Shown in pieces: positions 10,685 to 20,790 of a stretch of DNA of 64,000 bases. Each line of letters opens with the position of its first letter. Positions within the stretch are counted from its first letter, which is position 1. Under the pieces are notes generated by a model. The model was not told the DNA's origin. It searched no databases and worked only from the letters and a program-made list of their open reading frames with translations. Made by a program: the position numbers and the translations under genes. The stretch comes from Marsupella aquatica (Eukaryota; Marchantiophyta): positions 31,806,001 to 31,870,000 of the forward strand of contig OZ316891.1 of NCBI GenBank assembly GCA_973895155.1, read 5' to 3'.

Positions 10685-11293
10685 TCAAAGTTCTCCAAAC
10701 GATTCCAGCGAAATCTCACTACAAGACATTAACAGAGGTGACATTGCACACGGTATTCCACTTAACAGGGCAGAGAAGTCAAACACTACTCCTGCCTCTA
10801 ATGTGCCAGACATCCTACCGGGCATCCTACTAGGCCGCAGATTCTTAATGTTGCTCCATTCATATGGGATGGGAGCATTCACTTCTGCAAACTGAGAGCA
10901 AATATTACAAAGACTTTCATCACCACACTCAGTGCAAATCCATTGGGCTTCACTGCTGTCCTTCTTGAAATTAGAGGGACAGATTGTTTCATTAGCTAAC
11001 ATCACAATAGGAGACTTCCTAGCGGGCTTCCTAGTCTCTCCAGCCCCCTCTCCAGTCCCGTCTCTAGCTTTCCTACTCCCGTTCCTACTAGGCCCACTCC
11101 TCGGCAACATTTCTCTTCGTGGAGTGGGGTCATGCTTCAGCCCCCGCTTGGGCATTGGTACATCCAATCCATATATTCGATGTTTCACTGTGCTCCCTCT
11201 AGAACCGGGTCTAGAACACACCATATTGTTGTCGGGTCTGTTGCAGGCCAGGTTACAGAACACAAGCAAACAAAGACACCTGAGGCAAGCCAA
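10685..11293 (-). CDS. Cys-rich ORF downstream of the transposase
   Basis: This is an open minus-strand frame of about 202 codons starting at TTG, so the true start is probably internal or spliced. It has a Cys-rich N-terminus, then a basic Gly/Arg/Ser segment, then two CxxC pairs (CTEC and CNIC, nine residues apart), which could bind zinc. The family is unknown. It lies about 220 bp downstream of the transposase stop on the same strand and has base texture like the transposase. It could be an alternative 3' exon or a separate accessory gene of the same mobile element. Confidence 0.35.
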   Translation of the reverse strand: MACLRCLCLLVFCNLACNRPDNNMVCSRPGSRGSTVKHRIYGLDVPMPKRGLKHDPTPRREMLPRSGPSRNGSRKARDGTGEGAGETRKPARKSPIVMLANETICPSNFKKDSSEAQWICTECGDESLCNICSQFAEVNAPIPYEWSNIKNLRPSRMPGRMSGTLEAGVVFDFSALLSGIPCAMSPLLMSCSEISLESFGEL

Positions 11294-11518
11294 GTAACCC
11301 TCATCAGAACATGCAAATTAGGGGAGACTACATTTTGCTTGTGGCATAAAGATGTACATTAAATGCTATCTATAACCTCTCCACATGCATATGAATTGAA
11401 GACGATAGATAGTTTCAGTACGTACTCGCCTGTACATCAACTCGATTGCCCTGCAATCATTCAATGAATATCATTCATCAGAAAACAATTTTAGAGCTTA
11501 CCCAAATCCCCGCCCAAA

Positions 11519-13543
11519 TCACTTTTGGGTCTGGACAAAATCATCCAGAACAACTACATCTGCCTGATCCAGGTGGAAGACGTTTGGACAACCAGGATTC
11601 ACTGATAAAGTGACTGCCAATATGACACAGTCCAAGTCAATCCAGTCAGGATCGGAGACATTGTACGCAAATTTTAGCCTGCTATTTCCCACCCGTGAAA
11701 ACCAATCAAATCGAACTTTCACTCCCTGATCAGCACCAGGCCTATCAAGCAAATCCACAGCTTCTCTTGTTCTACCAACTTTCCCATTATACCTCCTCTG
11801 AATGCATTGTACTCGTCCTATCCACCACACATATTTAGGACTGTCAGGTACTGTGGCCACATTGACTGCCACACCTCGTGACCTCTTTGGGTTGGGGAGG
11901 GCACTAGAGTCCTGGCTACACCCTTTCTTTCGAACTCCTTTCCCTTTCAAGCATCGAGAACTTCCTCCAGAATTTCGAGTTTCTCTCACCTGTGGTGTAT
12001 TATCTTCAAATAATACACCACAGTCACTACCAACAGTCATGAACATAGTGGGTACACCTCGATTCACTGGCTTATCCACTAAATTGTTGAAATAAATGCT
12101 CTGCTTCACACGAGTCAAACGGTCCTTACTAAGATGGGGATTACCAACAAGCTGACTAACCAATGTGCTCTTGTATATTTGCCGACCCTGGAAACTCACA
12201 GTAGGTTTCACATCAACAATAGGCTCACCATACACCAGGTCAGCATAAATCTCGGACATAACTGCCACACATCCAGCAGAAGCTATCTGAACATCTGGAA
12301 CCCCATCATCTCCCTCATCTACTAACAACTCCGTTTCCATAGGAGTTTCAACAGGTATTTCAGCAGTAGGATCTACAGAAGGCGGTACTATACTCGGGAC
12401 CTGTGGCCCAACTACAGGTCCTGTTGAGAGCTGGATCGGGGGACCTAGTACATCATCCGCTGGATTGAGATCATCCACTCGAACATCACACCATCCACCA
12501 AACTTTGACCCTTTCTGTTCCATGATCCATGGTGAATCCCACCACACTTTGTCTTTGCAAGATGTGAATGGGTTCATTTCAAGTTGAGTGGCAACATTTT
12601 GCGCCAACAACAACCCCTCTTTCAAAGCTGCCGCAACTTCCTCATTTGTTTCTATGCCTGAATAGTCTGCTTGATCAGCATCCTCCTTAGGGCCTGGAAT
12701 GAGAGACATCCAAATGGACCTGTGCTTCTTATGACTTCTCCCTGCACCTACAATCCCACGACTCAGGTCCATTGCTGCCAACCTGTTTAAAGAGGTTGCA
12801 TAGTCAACAAGTTCTGAAAAGTCATAGTTTCGCTCATTCCCTTTCATCCCACCTACTTTAGAGAAAAACTGTTCACAACAGTCAGAGCCTGTCATCTGCA
12901 AGGGTACTGGCAGATGTCGGAAATTCTCTCTAAATTGGACTATCAGAAGGACCACAAAATGCACTGATATTTGAATGTCCAGGAAAGTTTGCATAGGGAC
13001 GCAACTTGCTGTAAAACTAATTGGCTGTGTATTACCACCTACAGTATGGTTCCCATGGAAGCACCAGAGTCTCCAAAGTCTGAAAAAGAAACCAACTTTT
13101 CCACATAGGACAATCTGTTGCCGCAAAGTAAGGGATGTGTTCATGAACACATCAAAATAGTCTGCACATATGGTTACATAAATCTCAGTCCCGAGTGACA
13201 TCTCCACTTTCACATCCTTCCGTTGTCGAAGCTTCCTCAATGATGAGACTACTTTCCTACTACAGAGTCTCTGTGCACTAGCCCAATTCTGTCTATCATT
13301 ATGCCCAATGTCTGCAAGGTTAATGCCATGTTCATCATGGCTACCAAGCTTCTGTACAGTCCCCAAATGACTCCAACTTGCCACATGCGCCCCTAATTTC
13401 AATGTTCTAGCCAAGGAATCCAATGTGTTGATGAGCTTCTTCCCATTGTGGATGTAATCTTGATCATGTAACCCATGAGCATGCACATAGGGCCCCTCAG
13501 TGGTAAACGAGTGACTCAATAGCCATCCTTCCCAGCAAAGGTT
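11519..13543 (-). pseudogene. DDE transposase, C-terminal two thirds (P/THAP9-like)
   Basis: This is an open stretch of 674 codons in the same frame as the exon at 13547-13943, separated from it by one TAG (13544-13546). Near the start is LHDQDYIHNGKKL, then HNDRQNWASAQR, CADYFDVFMNTS and TGSDCCEQFFSKVGG. In P/hAT-like RNase H-fold transposases, equivalent positions form the helical insertion and the last catalytic Glu (here in CCEQFF). The final 150 residues contain a basic linker and a WWIGRVQ...DWFSR...DWIDLD module that may bind DNA or chromatin. The enzyme would cut and join transposon ends. Family assignment is from motif pattern alone. Confidence 0.6.
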
Positions 13544-13546
13544 CTA

Positions 13547-13943
13547 TCTGGGCCCCTGTATTCCTTTACCAGTGTAATCTTCCAGCATGAGCTTCCTCCT
13601 ACGAGAATCCCCATCACTGGCATGGCCCAAGAGCGGGCCGACTGACTGCAAGCAATGAGTGGTCCATAGGGATCCAATGTCATTCCATTGATCTCTTACA
13701 TCGTCCGCCTTAAACTTGTTGCATGTAATGGTACCTCCTACACAGAGTCGAGGAAATCCACGAACCAGGGGATTCACTACATGCGCTCTTGCTTGGTGGC
13801 CAACAACATATGTTTGAAAGGCTTCAGTTATGTTGTTGAAGCCCTCCTCTCCCTCTCCAACCTTCACGGTCAAGCCCACCACACATTTATGGTTCTCTTT
13901 CTCTCCACAAAATCCCAAAAGTGTATCATGTTTAGGCTGCCAT
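13547..13943 (-). pseudogene. DDE transposase, second exon (catalytic core)
   Basis: This exon begins WQPKHDTLLGFCG and continues to GHASDGDSRRRKLMLEDY, then meets an in-frame TAG at 13544-13546. The paired pattern, DET before a GFCG strand and SDGDSR further on, matches the first and second catalytic aspartates of RNase H-fold transposases of the P/hAT kind. The exon is joined to 14051-15180 by a 107-nt intron whose removal keeps the frame. The TAG is followed by NLCWEGW in the same frame, so it looks like a point mutation rather than a true end. Confidence 0.6.
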
Positions 13944-14050
13944 CTGCATGGCACATGAAAAATTCAGTGAATTGCCGAGTCAATCTAGCCATGGTAACAA
14001 GTACCGAGCTCAAATTCAATGATAGATGATAATCATGACGATGAAATCAC
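13944..14050 (-). other. 107-nt intron in the transposase gene
   Basis: On the minus strand the donor is GTCAG|GTGATT and the acceptor CATGCAG|ATGG. Removing 107 nt joins the frames as ...KRTVR-WQPKHD..., linking DET (first catalytic Asp region) to GFCG. Size and borders are typical of plant introns. Confidence 0.7.
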
Positions 14051-15180
14051 CTGACTGTGCGCTTCACAACAGTCTCATCCTCAGCCACATAGCATGGCAC
14101 AGGACCATCGGTACCCATCCTCTGTTTCAGTCGAGAGTACACTTCGGCCACAAACTTGAATTGCTCCGCTCGTATACCAACACGAAACACTGCCATACCC
14201 CTTTGATCTCGTTGAAGGGTGTTCAGACTAGGGCCTAGACCATTAGTCTGTAGGCAGTCAACTACACGTCTTCCCCCATGTTGGTACAGTGTTTGGACAA
14301 GTAGCTTTGACCCTGATCGCCACCTCTGACCCTGCTTTTCCCTATTGAGGTTGGAAGCTACATCTCTCAGCAAATCCCACAATGCATCTCTCCCACCAAA
14401 GGCTCCTCTTCGATGAGCCAACACAATGGAATTGCAAAATTTGAACACATCTTTCCTATTCTGTGACTCCTCGCAGACATCCCTCAGTGAAGGGACTCGT
14501 GCATGCAACATGCATAGACGGTGTTGTAGCATTCTCACACGCCTTCTCTCCCTCACTATGTTCCTCTTATACACTTTTGCCTGAAAATTGATTTCAAGAA
14601 CTGTAAGGTAATCTAACCGTCGACCCTTCCCGGTCCCTCTGCTCCCTCTTTTCAGAGTTGAGATGGCCTCTCGACTAACTCTTCCTCTAAAATCATCCCT
14701 AAATTTTATTGAGTAACATTGCTGGCAAGTAAGGTCTCGAAAACCACCGCCAGCCTCTGACATTCTACTGCACTGTTTGTGTCTAAACAGTCCTTGTATA
14801 GCACATGTTTCTTGGGTTGATAGACACCACACCTCGGCAATGACTAGAGGCTCTGCAAACCAATCACCCTCCACTTTAAGCTGGTCAAATAGGATTTCCT
14901 TGATAGGCCTGACTTCCCCTCTGTATATGACCACATCTCTCCACAACCCCCAACACAACAACGACCATCCATGCACAATACCTTTATCTAGTGCTAAATC
15001 CCCAGTCTGGCTGCTCGAGCCTCCACTTGATTCGCTACCCCTAGGCTGACTGCTGGAAGCTTTATCTCGAGCTTGTCGACTTAAGAATCCTGCAATTGTT
15101 CTTTGTCGAACAACTCTCTTGTCGCTTCTGGGTGGCCTGCCTGCCTTCCCTGATAGAACTGGTTGACCAATGGGTGGTTT
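14051..15180 (-). pseudogene. DDE transposase, middle part with Cys cluster
   Basis: The frame is open from 15180 but has no suitable ATG, and directly upstream in the same frame is TAG (15181-15183) followed by the 15184-16257 frame. The start of this part is basic (GRPPRSDKR) with QRTIAGFLSRQ. Next come Cys pairs (WCLSTQETC, TCQQCYSIKFRDDFR) suited to zinc binding, an Arg-rich helical segment, and the AEDETVVKR motif holding the presumed first catalytic Asp just before the intron. QRTIAGFL superficially resembles a PCNA-binding PIP box, which is speculation. Confidence 0.55.
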
Positions 15181-15183
15181 CTA

Positions 15184-16227
15184 ACTTCTGGCCACTGCAT
15201 TTAAGTGGTTCACACTACTACAATGGGACTGCAAATTGGACTCCAAATTACGTTGTATCAATACAAGATACTCTGTGCAAAAATAACACAGAAGTTTAAA
15301 CTTGCGCAGCTCCACAGGCTCCTTGCTAAGGTCACCTACGATTTCAAAAGTCTGATGGTCAACCACCTGACTGTCATTCACACGCTCCACAATCTTGACA
15401 TGAATGTCAAGAGTGCTTCTATCACTCAGTAAAGATGCTGCAGCCCTCTTGGAGATCTCCACTTGGTCAATTTTCTCACCCCTATTAGTTGCCACATTTG
15501 ATGCATGCTTATCTGTAATGAGATGTTTGTGTTTGAAATTGGTGAAGCAGTTAGTGATGCTCCCTCTGTCCATCAACCCCTTTGACGTTCCCAGCCTATT
15601 GCACTGACACTCTACACACTCTATCTTACCACAAGGAACACCATCTTTGTCCCAAGTCATTACTTTCCACTTGTGGTGTGCAGCATTGATGGACACCATG
15701 TGCTCCTTCAACTTATCAACCTCTTTCAACCAATGCCTCTCTAGTTCCTTTGGCATAGTCGTTGACTTAAGACTCACTTGCAGCACCTGCTCCTCAACTG
15801 GTCGAGGAGTGTCAACAAGGGAAGGATTGGGCAACGGGAGCTCATCTCCTAGCCAGTCAGTACCCTCGACACGTTGGGTGTCAAGGTCATCACCCTGGCT
15901 GCAAGTTTGAGATGTACCATTGGAAGCATTGCTACTCCCAATGTCGACACCAGTGCCTAGTACTCCCGCTGGTACTGCAGTCCCAACCTTTGGGATAACG
16001 ACGAGTTTCCCTCCACAGTCCTCAATGAGATTGCCTTTCTCCCAGGCAACCTTAATTCGACTATTGAAATTGACATCAATAAACTGGAACTCAAAATCCC
16101 AAAGTTCCAGGTCCACCATCTTTTGCCTAGCGTCAGCCAAGGTCCAACCCTCCTTGTAACTAAGGGACCCCGAATGCTTTTGGTCTCCTGACTCATTGTT
16201 GACCCGATATACAGGCACGGACGGCAT
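15184..16227 (-). pseudogene. DDE transposase, N-terminal zinc-finger part
   Basis: The first ATG in the open frame is at 16227 (MPSVPVYRV), giving about 347 codons to the TAG at 15181-15183. The N-terminal part has a compact folded-looking region (W...ELWDFEFQFIDVN), then an acidic, Pro-rich linker. Near codons 200-250 is CxxxxCxxC followed by F...H...H (IECVEC...FTNFKHKHLITDKH), resembling a BED-like or C2H2 DNA-binding finger. It reads in frame into the next part if the TAG is ignored, or if a short intron ending at that TAG (TTAG|AAA) is removed. DNA-binding finger plus catalytic core is the usual order for such transposases. Confidence 0.5.
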
Positions 16228-16612
16228 AAGAACATGAAAATTCTTCCCTGCAAACAATCCAGCAATGACAACATCACTTCAACCTCTTCACACAGGAAGT
16301 TCAGTTCGGAGACATAGGAAACCTATACTTGCGGTTGACGGTTTAGTAACACAGGTTTGCCTTCTTAAACTGGCTTGCATTCTAAACCGCAAGTTACCAA
16401 GTCTGTGGTTTTATCATTACTTCCTGTGGAAAAATACAGACAAAGCCAACAAAACGATAGCATGGCACATGAAAATGACAGGCACAGCATCAGGGAATAC
16501 AATGCAAATGATGTCCACTGGAATGAAAGTCTCTACAGGTGAAGACTTTAAAAGTACAAAATTGTGCAGTCTGAAAATGTCTCAAAATGAAGGATGGTGA
16601 ACTACAGCACCT

Positions 16613-17362
16613 CTACACTAAGATCTCATCCTCACTATCTTCAGGCTCTGTATCAGTATCAAACCGCGCTACATCAAATCGCAATATATGCTTCTTGGGC
16701 CAATGAGGGATATGGGTGACCGTATGATCATAAGCCCACAACCAATGAAAGTCCACCACTCCGGTAGCGGGATCCACTACTGCTACCGAATACCTACGTG
16801 ACGGAATGTCACAGCAAGCATTAACGCAGCAAGTGCATGCCTCCCCATTTGCTAGCACACTAGTCCACAGACCAGTGCTATAGATCATCTTGAAGAACCT
16901 ACATAGAGGTCTAGGAGGTAGTTCACGGCTCCGATAGGAATGAAGTTTCCCACCACTGTCAATGAGGAACTCTGTGGCAAGAGGATCTGGGAGATCATCA
17001 ATGATATCTTGGATCTCATCAAATGCTCCACTTCTATTGGCAGCATAAAAGTTTGGATCATACAAGGGATTGCCATCTACCACATGGCAGCAGTGGAGAA
17101 TCAGACGCCTCACTGCACCAGTCTTCAGAAGAAGGAGAACTAACCGATTACACCAACAAACATATCTGTCCCACTGAATATAAATAACCCCTTCCTGCTC
17201 ATCTAAGTAAAAATGATATTGGTTCAAGTCGGATGCCTGCACAATTAATTTAAAAATACGCAAGATAAGACTCGAATCCAGCCTCTTCAGCTGATTCAGA
17301 AGGGCCCCATCGCCCCAGTAGTATGGGTCCATTTCCGGGAGGTATATGTGAATCTCCAACAT
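16613..17362 (-). CDS. Unrecognised 249-aa acidic-tailed protein of the transposon block
   Basis: It starts at a true ATG (17362) and runs 249 codons. I do not recognise the family. Features are an N-terminal segment MLEIHIYLPEMDPYYWGDG, an aromatic-rich middle, a Cys cluster (EACTCCVNACC) and a very acidic C-terminal tail (DTDTEPEDSEDEILV). It lies about 390 bp upstream of the transposase N-terminus, same strand. Lacking frame breaks over 750 bp, it appears better preserved than the retroelement genes nearby. An accessory transposition protein is a guess from position. Confidence 0.5.
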   Translation of the reverse strand: MLEIHIYLPEMDPYYWGDGALLNQLKRLDSSLILRIFKLIVQASDLNQYHFYLDEQEGVIYIQWDRYVCWCNRLVLLLLKTGAVRRLILHCCHVVDGNPLYDPNFYAANRSGAFDEIQDIIDDLPDPLATEFLIDSGGKLHSYRSRELPPRPLCRFFKMIYSTGLWTSVLANGEACTCCVNACCDIPSRRYSVAVVDPATGVVDFHWLWAYDHTVTHIPHWPKKHILRFDVARFDTDTEPEDSEDEILV

Positions 17363-17449
17363 GGCCTGTTAAAGACCCGCAAACTGAGTGAGGGAACGCA
17401 AACCTTGCTCCAGAACCAAAGTTGAATTGCTAGTATAAAAAATGGGCAG

Positions 17450-17720
17450 GCATGAATCTTGGACCATTGCTTGGGAGACCACCTTCACTGGACCAATACC
17501 AAGAGGGCCTTGCCCCATCCCGGCCATTTCTCCTGGTCATTGGCTTGAAAGATTCATTGCAGCTTTCTCCGAGTAATTTCGGGTGGGAAGGGACGAACCC
17601 TTTGCTGGCAAGGACTCCAGTGTCAGCGTAAGCACAAGAGAGATTGGGATCTGCACATGCAGGACTTGTGCTTCAGCCATGTGCAGTCGGGGCCAGGCCC
17701 ACCACTCCAATTCCCTCCAC
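17450..17720. repeat. Segment shared with 4530-4730
   Basis: Blocks such as CCCGGCCATTTCTC, GGGTGGGAAGGG, GGCAAGGACTCC and AGTCGGGGCCAGGCCCAC occur in the same order in 4530-4730 (inside the LTR-like insertion) and here, with diverged spacers. This ties the noncoding DNA between two transposon-block ORFs to an LTR family elsewhere in the window. It may be a retroelement fragment inserted in the DNA transposon. Confidence 0.65.
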
Positions 17721-18124
17721 TTGAACACAGATGGCCAAGTCAAAATTTCCTTACTGACTCGCTCAGCCGATGACTCAATATTTTATTGGAATTGTCTCCC
17801 GGACCACCCAACCCTATGACCAGGCTCTAAACTGGATTGCACTTGGCTGCCAACTCCAAGGCCCCCCCTCCCAGGCAACCTGCCTCTCCTTCAAGGAGCG
17901 CTAGACTGCTGGGGACCAATTCCAGCAGTCTCCACCAAGGGCATCACTTCCCTGGGGTCTCCTTGAAGTCGAGCATTCCTGCACAGCAACGCATGCAAGA
18001 GCTCTAAAGGAAATGCAGAATGGACATGTAACAACTAGCCCTGTGTTACTTACCTGAGCAACACACAATCCCTGTCGTTAGACTGGACAAAAAATCCAGA
18101 AAAGCAAAGGAAATTGAGATGAGT

Positions 18125-18370
18125 TCACTCGAATGACAACGTACCTTGTTGATGGAATAGGACAGAACCAGGGGCCCTGAGGTCAATTATACACGACCTA
18201 TTTGGTGAATGCGCCTTGCTTGCAATAAAACCTGGAGTACAACACCCGGGACAAATCCAAAGTGAGTTGTAAATCATACATTTCCATATTGAATGATAGC
18301 AATATTCTGGCAGGCCTTCAATTTCTTTTGAACAAATGGAGTATTTCGAAATATCATCATGGTTCCTCAA
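18125..18370 (-). CDS. Small Cys-rich unrecognised ORF
   Basis: This is an 81-codon minus-strand frame with several Cys (SICSKEI, YCYHSIWKC, WICPGCC) that could form a small zinc site. It may be an exon rather than a gene, since it lies between two larger ORFs of the same transposon block on the same strand. There is no family assignment. A chance ORF cannot be excluded at this length. Confidence 0.25.
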   Translation of the reverse strand: MRNHDDISKYSICSKEIEGLPEYCYHSIWKCMIYNSLWICPGCCTPGFIASKAHSPNRSCIIDLRAPGSVLFHQQGTLSFE

Positions 18371-18586
18371 ATTAAAGGAAACTCAGACCAATTTTCCTCT
18401 GTTGGCTCACTACCTTCAAAATTGATACATTCAACATTCCTTGTACAAAATAGCTCCACAGGAGCAAAGTGCGAAAACCTGAACTAGTTTTCAGTGTGGT
18501 ACACAAGAGGAACATCCCCTCCCTGTGCACAAGCCAACACATAATTCAGGGCCCTAAACTACCCTACCGTGAAAATTGGGGCCATC

Positions 18587-19000
18587 CTAAGGTATGGACA
18601 GATTCACCCAAGGATGTGTATTATAAACCACACAACAGAAACGGGCCATCCGACGAAGCTGATTCAACTTTGCATTCTCATCAAGTGCCGGGTCTTGGGA
18701 ACAGATACTGCACTCTGCAGTCAATTCATGGATACAGGCATTAAGCTGAGCCTTGGAGGCGTCAGGCACTCCATCGGTCTTCACACAAAATTGAAGGTAT
18801 ATGGGCAGACGTTTAGGTCTTGGGACGCGTCGGAGTGCTCGAGGCAGATTGCTACGTCTGACAGGGGCAATGTCTCGGTAGTAGCACAGGACCCCTAGAC
18901 CTCTAGGGAGGACTTCATCCCGAACCATCAACTTGTACAGTCTGCGTACACGTCTGGTTAGAGTGTCCTCTGCTCTCCTCATAGAACGGGTGATCACCAT
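18587..19000 (-). CDS. Unrecognised basic ORF of the transposon block
   Basis: The open frame runs from a GTG at 19072, but the first ATG is at 19000, giving about 137 residues starting MVITRSMRR. The N-terminal half is strongly basic (RRAEDTLTRRVRRLYK, RALRRVPRPKRLP). The C-terminal half has four spaced Cys (ACIHELTAECSICS, CCVV). A nucleic-acid-binding role would suit the composition, but no known domain is evident. It may be a 3' exon of a longer gene with upstream sequence. Confidence 0.35.
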   Translation of the reverse strand: MVITRSMRRAEDTLTRRVRRLYKLMVRDEVLPRGLGVLCYYRDIAPVRRSNLPRALRRVPRPKRLPIYLQFCVKTDGVPDASKAQLNACIHELTAECSICSQDPALDENAKLNQLRRMARFCCVVYNTHPWVNLSIP

Positions 19001-19388
19001 ACCTCGCCAAGTTTTGGTCGTTGCTTGCCTGATGTAGGTGGATGACCAAGGAATCTGGTGGATATGGTTCACGACGATCCACTCTCAGCAAGAGACATGC
19101 AAGACCTTCAACGTAGACGACAGCTTGGTAGACCAGAAGTCCTTCAACACACTGGCAGATTCAGAGACCTGCACACAAATTTACTTCACAACATCAATAA
19201 GTCGTTATAGTGTGCAACGATAGACTTGGGCAAAGACATTTGGAAGCAAGGAGTAGGTATATGTGCACATGAGGAAAACATAAGAAAGGGAGTCAAGTTG
19301 GCCTTCAATTGCATGCAAGAACACACAACATCACCTGAAATTCCAAATTCGTCTCATATTCAAATGAACACAAGTCTTACATTGACAA

Positions 19389-19838
19389 TTATGCCAACCC
19401 GGCCAAGATCTGCATCTTTAACCAATCCTCCGCTTGTGCTCTAGTCTTAAATGACCTATGACTATTCCCACTAAAACCTAGGACTTGTTTGTCAGCGGCT
19501 TCGTGACATTCATATATGCCTGGCCTACGGCCTCTAGACACTGCATAATAACGGGAAACTAACGGCGTAGAAGTCTTGTGCAGAGGCAAAGCTTCATGAC
19601 CGACAATGTCAGTATGAGGGGCCTCTGCACCCCCAACATCAGCCATCTCTAGGGGTGGACGCGCAAGAGCAATGAATCGCTCCAAAATTTCATGCAAAAA
19701 TCGAAATAGTTGGCTAAGCAAACCCAACAGAGTCCACAGTAAATTCTCAGTACACAATCCGACCGCAGAGCACACAAATGCCCCTATGACTTGCATAGAA
19801 AGGGTCCATATGGCATTGACCTTTGTCTCACGTGACAT
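19389..19838 (-). CDS. Protein with RNase H1-type hybrid-binding (Cauli_VI-like) domain
   Basis: The frame extends to a GTG at 19877; the first ATG is 19838, giving about 149 residues. The N-terminal half contains hydrophobic stretches (IWTLSMQVIGAFVCSAVGL, NLLWTLLGLLSQLFRFL) that could be membrane segments or buried helices. The C-terminal 55 residues match the small domain found at the N-terminus of eukaryotic RNase H1: YYAVSRGRRPGIY, then GFSGN and SFKTRAQAEDWL. That domain binds RNA/DNA hybrids or double-stranded RNA. No RNase H catalytic domain follows. It is the first minus-strand gene of the transposon block, next to an LTR at 19935. Confidence 0.6.
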   Translation of the reverse strand: MSRETKVNAIWTLSMQVIGAFVCSAVGLCTENLLWTLLGLLSQLFRFLHEILERFIALARPPLEMADVGGAEAPHTDIVGHEALPLHKTSTPLVSRYYAVSRGRRPGIYECHEAADKQVLGFSGNSHRSFKTRAQAEDWLKMQILAGLA

Positions 19839-20732
19839 ATTGCTTATAGATTGACTTCTACCGGGACTTCTACTCACACGACAATTGACGCCAAGAACCT
19901 GAATCCCGGACCTGAGTGTGCCTAAACTTTCAAGTGTGGGATGGCTCAGTGTCAGCTAGTGTAGAGAAACATGACATTCTTTCGTTTAGAAGAGGAAATA
20001 GTTAGGGAAAAAGTTTTAGTGCTATCAGAGTAGCTAGGTTTAGGGCACTTAAGTAAGAAGGGAAGCTTAGTAGAGGTAAGAGGGAATTTAGTTATGCAAA
20101 GTTATCTAGGGGTAAGCAAGTTACTATAGGAGGGGCAGGAAACTAGTCCGTCCTTAGTTATAATAGGCGACTAAGTCGGGACCGAAAAATGACCCGACAC
20201 CGGACATCTTATTTTTGGCTGATATTTCTCCCATGGGTGCTGGGAGGTCCCTAGGGAACCCTGAAAAAGTATGAAGTCAAGTGGGGTCTTAACCTAGGAG
20301 TTATAAGTATTTTGGCAAAAATCAAAGTTACCAAATAGCGGGTCCCGGGAAAAATAGCTGATGGGTAAATGTAGGGGTTCCAAGTTTGGAAGTGGGTTAA
20401 GTATGGTCCCCTCTATCCCTAGAAACTTGTGGGACAACTTTGTCACACTTGGTTACTTTTTGGGAGCATCTCAAAGTTGAGAAGAATTTTGGAAGACATA
20501 AAGACTTGACCCTCTTTGCCTAATTTTAGAAAAGTTGTTATAGGGTTTTGTTTATATCTTAGTAAACCCGGACATAGTCCTATGTCCATAGAATCAGTGG
20601 AGCTACTCAGAAGTCCTTTTGGACTTATGTGTGAGTTTTGGAGGGGGGTCCAAAATCGCCCCAAAATGCTGTTTTTCCAAAAAAAAAATGTATTTTTTTC
20701 TAAGTGTAAACCGCGTGGGCGACGATCACGCG

Positions 20733-20790
20733 GCGAGCACGAGGCAAGGAGGAGCGAGCACGAGGCAAGGAGGAGCAAGCACGAGGCTGG
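20733..20790. repeat. 21-bp tandem repeat
   Basis: The unit GCGAGCACGAGGCAAGGAGGA occurs at 20733-20753 and 20754-20774, followed by a partial third copy. It lies inside the LTR-like arm. Confidence 0.8.

Larger units (their letters stand above)
10685..19838 (-). mobile_element. Candidate large multigene DNA transposon
   Basis: Every substantial ORF between about 10.7 and 19.85 kb is on the minus strand. They include a DDE-type transposase of about 1,540 codons, a Cys-rich ORF downstream and at least four ORFs upstream, one with an RNase H1-type hybrid-binding domain. This arrangement suits an autonomous DNA transposon with accessory genes, related at the transposase level to P element/THAP9-like enzymes. 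I could not define terminal inverted repeats or target duplications by eye; the stated limits are just the outer ORFs. A solo retroelement-like segment near 17.45-17.72 kb may be a later insertion. Confidence 0.5.

Noticed and set aside
15060-15110. PCNA-binding PIP box (QRTIAGFL) in the transposase
   Set aside because: Only a loose match to the motif and the context is unproven; mentioned only as a possibility, not called.
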